DNA of 42,678 nucleotides from Draconibacterium orientale (GCA_020726265.1 DYSZ01000011.1:1-42678); one strand, 5' to 3'. Counted from the stretch's first letter, positions 8,361 through 17,169 are shown. Program-made: numbers and translations. Notes: a model not told the origin generated them from the sequence alone.

Positions 8361-8981
8361 TTACATCGGCAAATGCACAACTTTTTTTGTATCGAAAAAT
8401 TCCTCTTCAAAATAATCTGACAGATTTTTGACAAAAACACTTCGTTTATAAGGTTTAAGTTCAGCAGAAATTTCGCCGCCTTTCAGGTACAAAATACCGT
8501 TGGGCATAGCGTTGATATGTTTTGTGGCAATATTCTTCTGCACCCACGGTACAAACTCCGGCAAGCGGGTAACCGCGCGGCTCACCACAAAGTCGTATTT
8601 ATCTTTTAGCTCTTCGGCACGAATTTGTTGTGCAGTGGCATTCTTCAGTCCCAGTGCTTCAATCACGGCATTCACCACTTTTATCTTTTTCCCGATGGAA
8701 TCGACAAGATGAAACTTCACTTCGGGAAACATAATTGCCAGCGGAATTCCCGGGAAACCGCCACCAGTGCCAACGTCCAACACTTTTGTGCCGGGCGTGA
8801 AACTGATAAGTTTTGCAATGGCCAGCGAATGCAGCACATGCCGCTCATAAAATCCTTCAAAATCCTTGCGCGAAATAACGTTTATCTGAGCATTCCATTC
8901 AGCATAAAGCGGCTCCAGTTGTACAAACCGCGCAATTTGCAATTCGTCGAGTTTGGGGAAATATTTGGCAATAATATCCAT
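8361..8981 (-). CDS. rsmG: 16S rRNA (guanine527-N7)-methyltransferase RsmG
   Basis: A 206-residue SAM-dependent methyltransferase (GidB family) that modifies G527 of 16S rRNA. The core motifs are LYAEWNAQINVISRKDFEGF near the N-terminus, VLDVGTGGGFPGIPLAI (SAM-binding loop), FHLVDSIGKKIKVVNAVI, and FVVSRAVTRLPEFVPW. Length is normal for the family. It is the last gene of a tight minus-strand group: the sigma factor gene ends 8 bp before its start. The GTG/ATG choice is clear since MDIIAKYFP fits homologues. Confidence 0.96.
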   Translation of the reverse strand: MDIIAKYFPKLDELQIARFVQLEPLYAEWNAQINVISRKDFEGFYERHVLHSLAIAKLISFTPGTKVLDVGTGGGFPGIPLAIMFPEVKFHLVDSIGKKIKVVNAVIEALGLKNATAQQIRAEELKDKYDFVVSRAVTRLPEFVPWVQKNIATKHINAMPNGILYLKGGEISAELKPYKRSVFVKNLSDYFEEEFFDTKKVVHLPM

Positions 8982-8989
8982 CTGATTAT

Positions 8990-9601
8990 TTAAAGATATT
9001 CGTTCATTTCGGTGCTTTCAATCAACTTAAAAAGCATTTGCCGTGCCCTGAAAAGCTGTGCTTTTACTGTACCGAGCGGTAAATCAAGTTCCCGGGCAAT
9101 TTCTTCGTATGACATTTCGCGGAAATATCTGAGTTCGACAAGCGTTTGGTAATGAGGTTTTAATCTGCGAACCACTTTGTGCAATAAAATCGCCTTTTGC
9201 TTTCTTATCAGTTTTTCCTCCGGATTCAGGTCTTTTGATTTTATTCTTGCTGCTTCACTAAGTTCGGGCTGATCGTCGTCGTTTTCGAGCGGAACAGTGA
9301 CTCCCTTTCGTTTACGAAGAAAATCGATACAGTTATTTGATGCTATTTTAAAAAGCCAGGTACTGAATGCGTAGGTTGGCGAGTATTGATGCAGATTTTT
9401 AAATGCCTTTCCAAAGGCTTCAATGGTAAGGTCTTCGGCGTCGCTGCGGTTGTTCAGCATTTTCAGCAGCATGAAATAAATGGTGTCTTTGTAACGGCTC
9501 AATAACCGGGCAAATGCTTTTTCATTGCCCTGAAGTGCCTTTTGTACTAGTGCATAATCCTGCAGCGCTTTCTCCGATAATTTTAAACCTTGATCTTCCA
9601 T
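8990..9601 (-). CDS. RNA polymerase sigma factor, ECF type
   Basis: A 203-residue group IV sigma factor with region 2 (about residues 25-95; FARLLSRYKDTIYFMLLKML, AEDLTIEAFGKAFKNL, FSTWLFKIASNNCIDFLRKR) and region 4 (about 140-195; LKPHYQTLVELRYFREMSYEEIA then LGTVKAQLFRARQML). The acidic linker NDDDQPELSEAARIKSKDLNPEEK lies between. No adjacent anti-sigma factor is visible. The 5' end overlaps the upstream glycosyltransferase gene by 19 bp, so it is translationally coupled and cotranscribed with it and rsmG. This stable, housekeeping-like context is typical of the conserved Bacteroidota ECF factors that lack a dedicated anti-sigma factor. Confidence 0.93.
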   Translation of the reverse strand: MEDQGLKLSEKALQDYALVQKALQGNEKAFARLLSRYKDTIYFMLLKMLNNRSDAEDLTIEAFGKAFKNLHQYSPTYAFSTWLFKIASNNCIDFLRKRKGVTVPLENDDDQPELSEAARIKSKDLNPEEKLIRKQKAILLHKVVRRLKPHYQTLVELRYFREMSYEEIARELDLPLGTVKAQLFRARQMLFKLIESTEMNEYL

Positions 9602-10734
9602 TTTTGTTTTTGCCCTTTCTGATTAAAAAACCAGCGATGGAAAAATTTAAAGTAAGGTATCGCCAAATCGTATATTAACGAAGGTATGAATATTTTGCGT
9701 TCATTCAAACGATTCAGCAGCATTTTTATGATAACCATCCTCGCAATTAACTGAATGAATATCAATGCTCCGAAAAACGGCCATAAATTAAAAAGCAATA
9801 TGGATACAACCACCAGAAATGGCAGATAAAGCAATTGGGTTATTTCATCAAAAGCGAGCATCGATTTACGCGACACGGAAAGATGCTTTTCGATACGGAT
9901 GCTTTTTTTCAACAAATCGAAATAGTCATGCCACCTAACCGGCTCGGTTTTTTTTATGGCGGTTGATGACTGAAACAAAATGCTGGTGTTCTTTTTACTG
10001 ATGAAATAATTAATCAGCAATTCGAGATTGACAAAAGGCTCGTTAATTTTAAGTCCGTGCCCCCCGATTTCGAAATACTTTTTTTTCTCGAAAGCCACAT
10101 TTTCTTCGGCATAAACAAACGGTAGTCCGTTAAGAATAAAACCCACACTTTTGGTGAAAAGCAAAAAGTTTTCGATGCGGTAAAAAAGCCGTGCACCGCC
10201 GCTTCCAGGAACAACGCCCGAATAGGCAATTACCACATTTTTCCCTTCGGCAAGAGCACCGGAAATACCTGAAATCCAATCGGCAGTGGCTCCCTCGTAG
10301 GTAATCGGCGCCTGTAAAATCCAATCGTACCCCGATGCTTTTATGGCAATGTTCTGAGCCATTTTCACCGAGTACCGGGTTTCCTGGTGCAACATCGAAA
10401 ACTTCAGCCTGTCGCTGCGTTCGCGCATCATCCCCAACACCTGTAACGTGTTATCCTGCGATACATCGTCAACCACAATTACTTCAAATTCAACCCCGTT
10501 TATCGAAAGAATCGGGGGCAGATTGTTTCGCAGTCGCTCTTCCTCGTTTCGAACTGTAAAAATTACCGACAGCGGAACCGGCTGGGCAGTAACAGGTTTT
10601 TTGCGAAATAAAATACGCCCTGTAAAGAAAAAAAGATATAAAATGCGGATGAGGAAAAAGCCAGCAAAAACCATGGCCAGAGCCAGTTTGTACCCTTGTA
10701 ATCCGAGAAGTGTATCGAGATATTGTTGAATCAT
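9583..10734 (-). CDS. Membrane-bound family 2 glycosyltransferase, DXD motif altered
   Basis: A 383-residue protein with one N-terminal membrane helix (about 18-38), a GT-A type domain (VPLSVIFTVRNEEERLRNNL, VIVVDDVSQDNT) and two or three C-terminal helices (about 295-345), as in the WcaA/chitin-synthase-like GT2 group. Where relatives show the metal-binding LLTDADCxP, this one reads WILQAPITYEGA, so the DXD carboxylates are missing. ENVAFEKKKYFEIGGHG is the acceptor-loop region. The enzyme may therefore be inactive or use a different mechanism. It is the first gene of the unit with the sigma factor and rsmG. Substrate unknown. Confidence 0.85.
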   Translation of the reverse strand: MIQQYLDTLLGLQGYKLALAMVFAGFFLIRILYLFFFTGRILFRKKPVTAQPVPLSVIFTVRNEEERLRNNLPPILSINGVEFEVIVVDDVSQDNTLQVLGMMRERSDRLKFSMLHQETRYSVKMAQNIAIKASGYDWILQAPITYEGATADWISGISGALAEGKNVVIAYSGVVPGSGGARLFYRIENFLLFTKSVGFILNGLPFVYAEENVAFEKKKYFEIGGHGLKINEPFVNLELLINYFISKKNTSILFQSSTAIKKTEPVRWHDYFDLLKKSIRIEKHLSVSRKSMLAFDEITQLLYLPFLVVVSILLFNLWPFFGALIFIQLIARMVIIKMLLNRLNERKIFIPSLIYDLAIPYFKFFHRWFFNQKGQKQKWKIKV

Positions 10735-10886
10735 TCTGTTTGATAAAATGAGATAATTTGCCGTGCCAAAAATCGAAACTTTAAAGGCAACAATCGCCTA
10801 ACCCGGCTTTATTTTTTGAACGTCATGTTACATTTTATTAACAGCCCTGCGAGTGAGCGTTTCCCGTTCAATTCAATCATAATCGT

Positions 10887-10894
10887 TATATTTG
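10887..10894 (+). promoter_or_regulatory. Bacteroidota -7 box upstream of tgt
   Basis: TATATTTG fits TAnnTTTG exactly and lies 23 bp before the tgt start codon, which leaves a short leader. No convincing -33 TTTG was found. Confidence 0.55.
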
Positions 10895-10916
10895 CGCGCT
10901 TGAAAGTAAAAGAATA

Positions 10917-12044
10917 ATGAATTTTGAATTAACGGCAGTATCAGTAAAATCGGGCGCACGCGCAAGTATTATCACTACTGACCACGGCCAGATTGAAACG
11001 CCGATTTTTATGCCGGTGGGCACTGCCGGAACGGTAAAAGGGATTCACACCCGCGACCTGAAAGATGATGTTAAAGCCCAGATCATCCTTGGCAACACCT
11101 ACCATCTTTACCTTCGCCCAGGAATGGATGTGATTGAAAAAGCCGGCGGCCTGCACAAATTTAACCGCTGGGATCGCCCAATTCTTACCGACAGTGGCGG
11201 ATTCCAGGTTTTTTCGCTGGGCGACATCCGCAAACTTTCTGAAGCCGGAGCAAAATTCCAGTCACACATCGACGGTTCGTACCATCTCTTTACCCCCGAG
11301 GGTGTGATGGATATTCAACGTACCATTGGGGCCGATATCATTATGGCTTTTGATGAATGTGCACCGGGTGATTCTGACCACGCTTACGCAAAAAAGGCGA
11401 TGGAACTTACGCAACGCTGGCTCGAAAGATGTTTTGTGCAGTTCGGCAAAACCGAACCAAAATATGGTTATCACCAAAGCCTTTTCCCCATTGTTCAGGG
11501 TAGTGCCTACCCCGATTTACGCCGCATTGCAGCCGAACATGTACAGACTTTTAATGCCGATGGATATGCCATTGGCGGGTTGGCAGTTGGCGAAAAAGAA
11601 GAAGTGATGTATGAGATGATAGAAGTGGTGAACGGCATTTTGCCGCAAAACCGGCCCCGTTACCTGATGGGAGTAGGCACACCGGTAAATATTCTTGAAG
11701 CCATTGAGCGCGGTGTGGATATGTTCGATTGTGTGATGCCCACCCGCAACGGACGAAACGGGATGTTATTCACCAGCGAAGGAAAAATAAATATCCGCAA
11801 CGCCAAATGGGAAAACGACCACTCTCCCATCGACGAAAACGGAACTTCGTTTGTTGACCAGTACTCCAAAGCATATTTACGCCACCTCATTATTTCGAAC
11901 GAAATGCTGGGTGCGCAAATTGCCAGCCAGCACAACCTTGCCTTTTACCTTTGGCTTGTACAAACTGCAAGGCAAAAAATTATAGCCGGAGATTTTGAAA
12001 CATGGAAAAACGAAATGGTTCATAAGTTAAATCACCGTTTGTAA
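10917..12044 (+). CDS. tgt: tRNA-guanine transglycosylase, zinc cysteines missing
   Basis: A 375-residue enzyme that exchanges guanine-34 for preQ1 in GUN-anticodon tRNAs (queuosine pathway). TIM-barrel motifs: MPVGTAGTVKG, LTDSGGFQVFSL with catalytic base Asp92, PIVQGSAYPDLRR, GGLAVGE, and FDCVMPTRNGRNG with nucleophile Asp271. The C-terminal zinc site is normally CxCxxC...H. Here the matching segment is PIDENGTSFVDQYSKAYLRH, with no cysteine, while the following His339 (SQHNL) is kept. I believe this form is frequent in Bacteroidota, so the protein is likely active. It is followed 9 bp later by an lptF/G-type gene, a conserved pairing in the phylum. Confidence 0.96.
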   Translation: MNFELTAVSVKSGARASIITTDHGQIETPIFMPVGTAGTVKGIHTRDLKDDVKAQIILGNTYHLYLRPGMDVIEKAGGLHKFNRWDRPILTDSGGFQVFSLGDIRKLSEAGAKFQSHIDGSYHLFTPEGVMDIQRTIGADIIMAFDECAPGDSDHAYAKKAMELTQRWLERCFVQFGKTEPKYGYHQSLFPIVQGSAYPDLRRIAAEHVQTFNADGYAIGGLAVGEKEEVMYEMIEVVNGILPQNRPRYLMGVGTPVNILEAIERGVDMFDCVMPTRNGRNGMLFTSEGKINIRNAKWENDHSPIDENGTSFVDQYSKAYLRHLIISNEMLGAQIASQHNLAFYLWLVQTARQKIIAGDFETWKNEMVHKLNHRL

Positions 12045-12053
12045 ACTGTCGCA

Positions 12054-13133
12054 ATGAAGTATTACAAAACCATCGATTTCTATATTACCAAAAAGTTCCT
12101 CGGAACTTTCTTCTACGCAATCGCACTTATTCTGAGCATTGCCGTGGTATTCGACATGTCCGAAAATCTCGATGAATTTCTCTCGAAAGAAGTACCCGTA
12201 AAGGAAATAATTTTCGATTACTATTTCAACTTCATCCCCTACTTTGCCAACCTTTTCAGCCCGCTTTTCACCTTTATCGCTGTAATTTATTTTACATCGA
12301 AAATGGCATACAATACCGAAATCATTGCCATTCTCAGCAGTGGGGTTTCCTATCTCAGGCTGATGCTTCCTTACATGGCCTCGGCATTAATACTTGCCCT
12401 ATTCAGTTTCTCGCTGGGTAATTTTGTTATTCCGCCAGCAACGAAAACCATGAACGACTTCAGACTTAAAAATATTGAAAATGCAAAACCCGGTGTGGAG
12501 CGTGATATTCACCGGCAGATTGAGCCCGGCGTTTATATTTACATCAGAAGTTACAACCAGAATGATATCGGGAATAATTTTACGATGGAAAAATTTGAGG
12601 GAGCCAGACTCGTTGAAAAGCTTACAGCCGACAATATCCGCTGGGACAAGGAAACGAGCAAATGGGTAATCAACAATTACTGGAAACGAACCATTCTCGA
12701 AGAATACGAAATACTTGAAAAAGGGTATCGGATTGATACAACACTCAACATGAAACCTGAAGAATTCAGGGTAAAGAAGAATGAAATGGAAACCTATCCG
12801 ACACCGGAACTTATCGAAGAAATAACCCGCATGCAATCGCGCGGGGTAAATACTGTGGAATGGGAAATTGAAAAACACCGGCGGATGTCAACGCCTTTTT
12901 CGACTTTTATTCTTACGTTAATTGGGGTTGGACTTGCTTCGCGAAAAATAAAAGGTGGTCTTGGATTTCACCTCGGGCTTGGACTGGCGCTCAGCTTTTC
13001 CTACATCATGTTTATGCAGGTGGTAACTGTTTTTGCCATCAGTGGTAACGTGCCGGTGATGCTGGCCATGTGGATACCCAATTTACTTTATAGCGGAATA
13101 GCCCTTTTTGTTTTCAGGTGGGCAGCTAAATAG
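12054..13133 (+). CDS. LptF/LptG family permease
   Basis: A 359-residue inner-membrane subunit of the lipopolysaccharide export ABC transporter. Six membrane helices can be seen (about 15-35, 55-80, 100-122 in the N-terminal half and three after residue 275), with the jellyroll periplasmic domain between about 130 and 265. Typical motifs are FSPLFTFIAVIYFTSKMAYN, TEIIAILSSGVSYLRLMLP and TPFSTFILTLIGVGLASRK. It follows tgt by 9 bp and is probably cotranscribed. The last 8 bp overlap the 3' end of the convergent aminotransferase gene. Confidence 0.93.
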   Translation: MKYYKTIDFYITKKFLGTFFYAIALILSIAVVFDMSENLDEFLSKEVPVKEIIFDYYFNFIPYFANLFSPLFTFIAVIYFTSKMAYNTEIIAILSSGVSYLRLMLPYMASALILALFSFSLGNFVIPPATKTMNDFRLKNIENAKPGVERDIHRQIEPGVYIYIRSYNQNDIGNNFTMEKFEGARLVEKLTADNIRWDKETSKWVINNYWKRTILEEYEILEKGYRIDTTLNMKPEEFRVKKNEMETYPTPELIEEITRMQSRGVNTVEWEIEKHRRMSTPFSTFILTLIGVGLASRKIKGGLGFHLGLGLALSFSYIMFMQVVTVFAISGNVPVMLAMWIPNLLYSGIALFVFRWAAK

Positions 13134-13965
13134 TTGTTTGCTGCGCAAGATCTTTTAATTTCTGATCAAGCTGCACCTGAATCAAATCTGATGTCGCACG
13201 CACATACCGCTTGTTACCAATTCCCATCACCCACTCAATACCGCTGGCTTCCGAAGCAATAAAAATCTCATCCATTTGTACCAGTTCTTCCTTCCGCAGT
13301 GTTGCCGATTCAACAATTTTAAGCGACATATCAGTAGATACACCGATAATATGCGAACGCAAAACATCTGTGTAGCAACCGGTTTCGATTGACGGTGTAA
13401 TCAGTTCACCCCGTTTCACCCCGAAAATATTAGTGCCTATACAATCGGTAACAAAACCGTTTTCGTTTAAAAACACAACGTTTTTGAAGGTTGATTTTTC
13501 GATTTCGGTTACCGTGGTTTTCCACAGGGGCAGGTTATAAAATGCAAAATGTGACAACCTGTTTTTACTGAACTTCACCTGTTCTGCAAAACCGAGCATG
13601 ATACCCTGCTTTGATACCGGAAATGTAAACGCGTCGGAGGCTTCGGCAGTGAGATGAAAATTGGTTACGGATTCTCCGGCAAAAACATTGAGCGTAATAA
13701 TTCCCGAACGAAAATAACGCATCCGGTTTAAAAGCCGCTTGGTGATTCTGAAAAGTTCTTTTTCGTTATAAAACAACGGTGGCACAGGTGCATTTAAAAT
13801 ACCGAGTTGCTGATTTACTGTTGCAATATTTTCAGAAAACAAGGGAATTCCACCGTGACCAAACCAGATTTTTTGGGTTAAAACAACCGAATTTTCATAC
13901 CTGAAAGGTATGTATTCTGTACGCTTTAAAATTTCTCCGTCAGCAATTAAACTGTCCATCTTCAA
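13126..13965 (-). CDS. Class IV aminotransferase (PLP fold type IV)
   Basis: A 279-residue protein related to branched-chain aminotransferase and aminodeoxychorismate lyase (PabC). The visible fold features are NRMRYFRSGIITLNVFAGES, the LGFAEQVKFSKNRLSHFAFY region carrying the lysine, VVFLNENGFVTDCIGTNIFG and the closing EIFIASEASGIEWVMGIGN. It is shorter at the ends than IlvE, closer to PabC-type proteins, but several active-site positions are diverged, so I do not give a substrate. The neighbour downstream on the other strand overlaps it by 8 bp, tail to tail. Confidence 0.85.
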   Translation of the reverse strand: MKMDSLIADGEILKRTEYIPFRYENSVVLTQKIWFGHGGIPLFSENIATVNQQLGILNAPVPPLFYNEKELFRITKRLLNRMRYFRSGIITLNVFAGESVTNFHLTAEASDAFTFPVSKQGIMLGFAEQVKFSKNRLSHFAFYNLPLWKTTVTEIEKSTFKNVVFLNENGFVTDCIGTNIFGVKRGELITPSIETGCYTDVLRSHIIGVSTDMSLKIVESATLRKEELVQMDEIFIASEASGIEWVMGIGNKRYVRATSDLIQVQLDQKLKDLAQQTTI

Positions 13966-13986
13966 TATTAAAACTGAGCGGTTATG

Positions 13987-14598
13987 TTACAAAACACTGA
14001 ATAACTGGTCGATAAATTGACCAAACAAGGAAGGTTTGAGCACAACCGGGTAAATAAATCCGAATAATGCGCCAAGCAAATGTGCATCGTGCGCCACATT
14101 ATCGTTGCTTCTTTTGCCCATTTGGTACGAATAAAACAGGTAACCCACCGCAAACAAAATTCCGGGAACCGGGATAACAGCAAAAAAGTAAAGTTTCTCC
14201 CACGGGTTCAGAAAAATAAAGGCAAAAAGTACTGCCGAAACTGCGCCCGAAGCCCCAACTGCTTTGTAGTAATAGTTGTTCTGGTGTTTTATCAGACTCC
14301 AGAGATTGGAGGCCAGGATTCCACCAATGTACAGCAGCAGATAATAAGCTGTGGCTTTGTTTCCGAAATAGTATTCAAAATACTGTTCAATGCCACGGCC
14401 AAAGAAGTAAAGTACAAACATGTTTACAATGAGGTGACTCCAGCCGGCATGAATGAAAGCATGGGAAATCAGCCGGTAATACTCTTTTGCATGAATAATC
14501 CGTGCTGCATTAAACTGCAGCTTATCGAACATTGATTGGTTTTTAAATGCGAGATACGAAATCACTGCTGTAACTGCTATCAGAATGTATGTAATCAT
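13987..14598 (-). CDS. Rhomboid family intramembrane serine protease
   Basis: A 203-residue polytopic protease with six predicted helices. The catalytic pair is Ser117 in AVGASGAVS and His173 in HDAHLLGALFG; the conserved oxyanion helix is HAGWSHLIVNMFVLYFFGRG at residues 50-69. Rhomboids cleave membrane proteins within or near the bilayer; the substrate is unknown. The start codon lies 1 bp after the stop of holA and the gene is in the same minus-strand run (amn, holA, rhomboid), so cotranscription is likely. Confidence 0.93.
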   Translation of the reverse strand: MITYILIAVTAVISYLAFKNQSMFDKLQFNAARIIHAKEYYRLISHAFIHAGWSHLIVNMFVLYFFGRGIEQYFEYYFGNKATAYYLLLYIGGILASNLWSLIKHQNNYYYKAVGASGAVSAVLFAFIFLNPWEKLYFFAVIPVPGILFAVGYLFYSYQMGKRSNDNVAHDAHLLGALFGFIYPVVLKPSLFGQFIDQLFSVL

Positions 14599-14599
14599 T

Positions 14600-15601
14600 T
14601 CAGTGTAAAATTTTATAAATCATTTCCTTTTGAAGGTCAACCGTATCAACCAATGTGGAAACGCCCAATCCCTTGCTTTTCATGTTGTACTCGCGCAAAA
14701 TGCCAATAATCTCATAAAGTTTTGTCGGCGTATATTTTTTCGAGGCCGCAATCATATTCTTTGCAAAATAGGGGTGCATTCCCAAAGCCGAAGCCACCGC
14801 ACTTTCCGATTTATCCTTTAAAAAATGAATGGCAAACAAATTCGAAAAATAACCAAACAATTGTGGAATCGTGCGCTGAATCGGATTCTCGCCCGGATTG
14901 GCAGCAAAATAACGGATAATCTGATTGGCTTTCAGAAAGTTTTTTTCGCCCAGCGCATTTTGCAGCTCAAAAATATTGAAATCCTTACTTACACCAATGT
15001 TTTTCTCGATGTGTTCGGGTGTAATCCGGTTGGTTTCCTTAACTGCAATCACCAGTTTATCGAGTTCGTTGGCCACTTTGCCCAAATCGCTGCCCAGAAA
15101 CGAAGTCAATAGTTGCGCCGCCTGCGGAGTTATTGAATAATCGCGTTCTTTCAGGTACTTTTCAATCCAGCCCGGAATCTGGTAATCCCTGAGTTTGTCG
15201 GAGGTAAAAACCACACCATTCTTTTTAATCGCTTTTGCCAGTTTGGTGTTTCCAGCCAGGTTTTTGTATTTGTAACAAAGCACCAAAACCGTCGATGCCA
15301 TTGGCTTTTCGGCATAAGGCGCCAGTAATTCAATCTTTTGCAGGCTCTGCGCCTCTTTCACAATAATTACCTGTCGTTGCGCCATCATGGGAAAACGGAG
15401 CGAACTTTCGGCAATGTTTACCACCGATGAATCTTTGCCATAAAAAACCGACTGGTTAAAACCTTTTTCGGCATCCGTAAGCACATTTTTTTCAATATAA
15501 TCTGAGATAATATCGATGTAATAAGGTTCCTCCCCCTGCAACAGGTAAATGGGGTGGATGACTTTTTTTTTCAGGTTCTGAAGAATGGTTTCGAACTCCA
15601 T
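14600..15601 (-). CDS. holA: DNA polymerase III subunit delta
   Basis: Clamp-loader delta subunit that opens the beta clamp. I start at 15601 (MEFETILQNLKKKVIHPIYL), giving 333 residues; an in-frame ATG 17 codons upstream would overlap amn and its extra residues do not look conserved. Domain I has the family IYLLQGEEPYYIDIISDYIE, then RFPMMAQRQVIIVKEAQSL; the AAA+ lid is around TSFLGSDLGKVANELDKLV; C-terminal helical collar domain from about 215. It lies 2 bp after amn. Confidence 0.95.
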   Translation of the reverse strand: MEFETILQNLKKKVIHPIYLLQGEEPYYIDIISDYIEKNVLTDAEKGFNQSVFYGKDSSVVNIAESSLRFPMMAQRQVIIVKEAQSLQKIELLAPYAEKPMASTVLVLCYKYKNLAGNTKLAKAIKKNGVVFTSDKLRDYQIPGWIEKYLKERDYSITPQAAQLLTSFLGSDLGKVANELDKLVIAVKETNRITPEHIEKNIGVSKDFNIFELQNALGEKNFLKANQIIRYFAANPGENPIQRTIPQLFGYFSNLFAIHFLKDKSESAVASALGMHPYFAKNMIAASKKYTPTKLYEIIGILREYNMKSKGLGVSTLVDTVDLQKEMIYKILH

Positions 15602-15603
15602 GA

Positions 15604-16374
15604 TTAAAATCTCAGGTGTTTTACCGACAGACCGTTGTCGCGGATTTCGCAAAGCGCTTTTATCCCTGTATCGATATGTATTTCGGTAAATTCAGTTGTT
15701 ACTTTTTTGTCGCTGGCAGCGGTTTTTACCCCGCTCGAAATCATGGGCTGGTCGGTAACGAGCAACAGCGCTCCCGTTGGGATCCGGTTCGAAAAACCAA
15801 CGGTAAAAAGCGTTGCAGTTTCCATATCGATGGCCATGGCACGGGTTTTCGAGAGTACTTTTTTAAACTTTGTATCAAACTCCCAAACCCGGCGGTTAGT
15901 AGTATAAACCACTCCTGTCCAGTAATCCTGCTCGTCGTTACGCAACACGTGCGAAACTGCACGCTGAAGATTAAACGCTGGTAATGCCGGAACTTCGGGT
16001 GGCAGATAATCGTCAGATGTTCCTTCGCGACGGATGGCCGCAATGGGCAAAATCAAATCGCCCAACTGGTTTTTTCTTTTCAGCCCACCACATTTACCAA
16101 GGAACAATACAGCTTTTGGAGCGATTGCACTGAGCAAATCCATGATGGTGGCTGCATTCGGGCTCCCCATCCCAAAGTTGATGATGGTGATGCCTTCGGC
16201 AGTTGCATTGGGCATATTTTTATCGGCTCCCTCAATGGGCACATTGAATTTTTGCGAAAACCGCTCCACATAGTAAGTAAAATTGGTCAGCAAAATATAC
16301 TTCCCTATTTCTTCAATGTTTTTACCCGTGTAACGCGGCAGCCAGTTGTCAACAATCTCCTGTTTTGTCTTCAT
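15604..16374 (-). CDS. amn: AMP nucleosidase
   Basis: A 256-residue purine phosphorylase-family enzyme that splits AMP to adenine and ribose-5-phosphate. Start is taken at 16374 (MKTKQEIVDNWLPRYTG), ten codons inside the longest frame, because this matches the usual N-terminus of the short Bacteroidota AMP nucleosidases. Motifs: INFGMGSPNAATIMDLL, FLGKCGGLKRKNQLGDLILP, AIDMETATLFTVGF (purine-binding Met-Glu) and LLVTDQP. It is the first gene of the minus-strand unit amn-holA-rhomboid. Confidence 0.94.
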   Translation of the reverse strand: MKTKQEIVDNWLPRYTGKNIEEIGKYILLTNFTYYVERFSQKFNVPIEGADKNMPNATAEGITIINFGMGSPNAATIMDLLSAIAPKAVLFLGKCGGLKRKNQLGDLILPIAAIRREGTSDDYLPPEVPALPAFNLQRAVSHVLRNDEQDYWTGVVYTTNRRVWEFDTKFKKVLSKTRAMAIDMETATLFTVGFSNRIPTGALLLVTDQPMISSGVKTAASDKKVTTEFTEIHIDTGIKALCEIRDNGLSVKHLRF

Positions 16375-16484
16375 ACAATCTGTTTTAATTCCCCGAAAAG
16401 CCAAATTTGTTTTTAACCGAAGTTTTACAAATTTGATTCTTTGTTATTATAGTAGTTAATTTTTTTCGCATCAACAATTAAATC

Positions 16485-16543
16485 ATGCCGCAGATTCACA
16501 GATAGAATTTATTGAAACATTCTTAATCAGTGAATCTGTGGCA
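16485..16543. repeat. Dispersed palindromic repeat, copy 1
   Basis: Inverted repeat with arms TGCCGCAGATTCACAGAT (left) and ATCAGTGAATCTGTGGCA (right), 21 bp apart. The same arm sequence recurs at 27591-27651, so it is a genomic repeat rather than a local operator. It lies in the 318-bp gap between amn and the HsdR_N gene, in which I see nothing else but AT-rich DNA. Confidence 0.75.
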
Positions 16544-16692
16544 ATTTGTTAAAATATTTAATCTCAAATCATTCTTTTAATTATTGAAAAAAAATACTTA
16601 CGTCATAAATTCGGATAACCATTTTCCTGCAAATGTACGTTTTTAGATTTCTTCAACAATATTGGTTAATATTGAATTTTAAACTGAACGCG

Positions 16693-17169
16693 ATGCAAAA
16701 GCTGAATTTACCGGAATACAATTTCAGAATAAAAACCGATGGCGACAGAACACTTATTTTTGACGGTATCCGCAAAAAATTCGTGGTGTTAACTCCCGAA
16801 GAATGGGTACGTCAGCATTTTATTGAATACCTGAAAAAAGAAAAAAACTATCCTGAAAACCTGATGGCCATTGAAAAGCAGATTGTTGTGAACGGGAAGC
16901 AGCGCCGGTTCGATTTATTGGTTTACACCCGCAACGGCCAGCCACTTTTAATTGCCGAATTTAAAGCGCCCGAAATAAAAATCACACAAGAAACTTTCGA
17001 CCAGGTGGTGCGTTACAACATGGCGCTGAGAGTTGCAGAAGTGATTGTATCGAACGGGTTACAGCATTTTGCCTGCGAAATCGACTACACAAAAAACAGC
17101 TTTTCGTATTTACCCGAAATCCCTGCTTTCCCCGGGCGTTGCCTGTACAGCGGGAACGGGGTTAGTTGA
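16693..17169 (+). CDS. HsdR N-terminal-type (PD-(D/E)XK) small protein
   Basis: A 158-residue protein matching the stand-alone type I restriction enzyme HsdR N-terminal domain (HSDR_N_2) proteins of Bacteroidota. I start at MQKLNLPEYNFRIKTD; the longest frame begins 20 codons earlier with unconserved residues. The nuclease core is RRFDLLVYT ... PLLIAEFKAP, that is D-X(n)-E-X-K, then TQETFDQVVRYNMALRV. Such genes usually sit beside holA in this phylum, as here, which argues for a DNA maintenance role rather than a restriction system; no HsdM or HsdS is present. The last dozen residues (PGRCLYSGNGVS) look unlike the usual tail and may have been replaced. Confidence 0.85.
   Translation: MQKLNLPEYNFRIKTDGDRTLIFDGIRKKFVVLTPEEWVRQHFIEYLKKEKNYPENLMAIEKQIVVNGKQRRFDLLVYTRNGQPLLIAEFKAPEIKITQETFDQVVRYNMALRVAEVIVSNGLQHFACEIDYTKNSFSYLPEIPAFPGRCLYSGNGVS

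Noticed and set aside
12399-12878. Minus-strand open frame of 159 codons
   Set aside because: Antisense shadow of the lptF/G-type gene; Phe/His-rich text as expected from the complement of its codons.
14080-14535. Plus-strand open frame of 151 codons
   Set aside because: Antisense to the rhomboid gene, no conserved motif.
16693-17169. Part of a type I restriction-modification system
   Set aside because: No HsdM, HsdS or helicase part nearby, and the short stand-alone form next to holA is a common housekeeping layout in the phylum.
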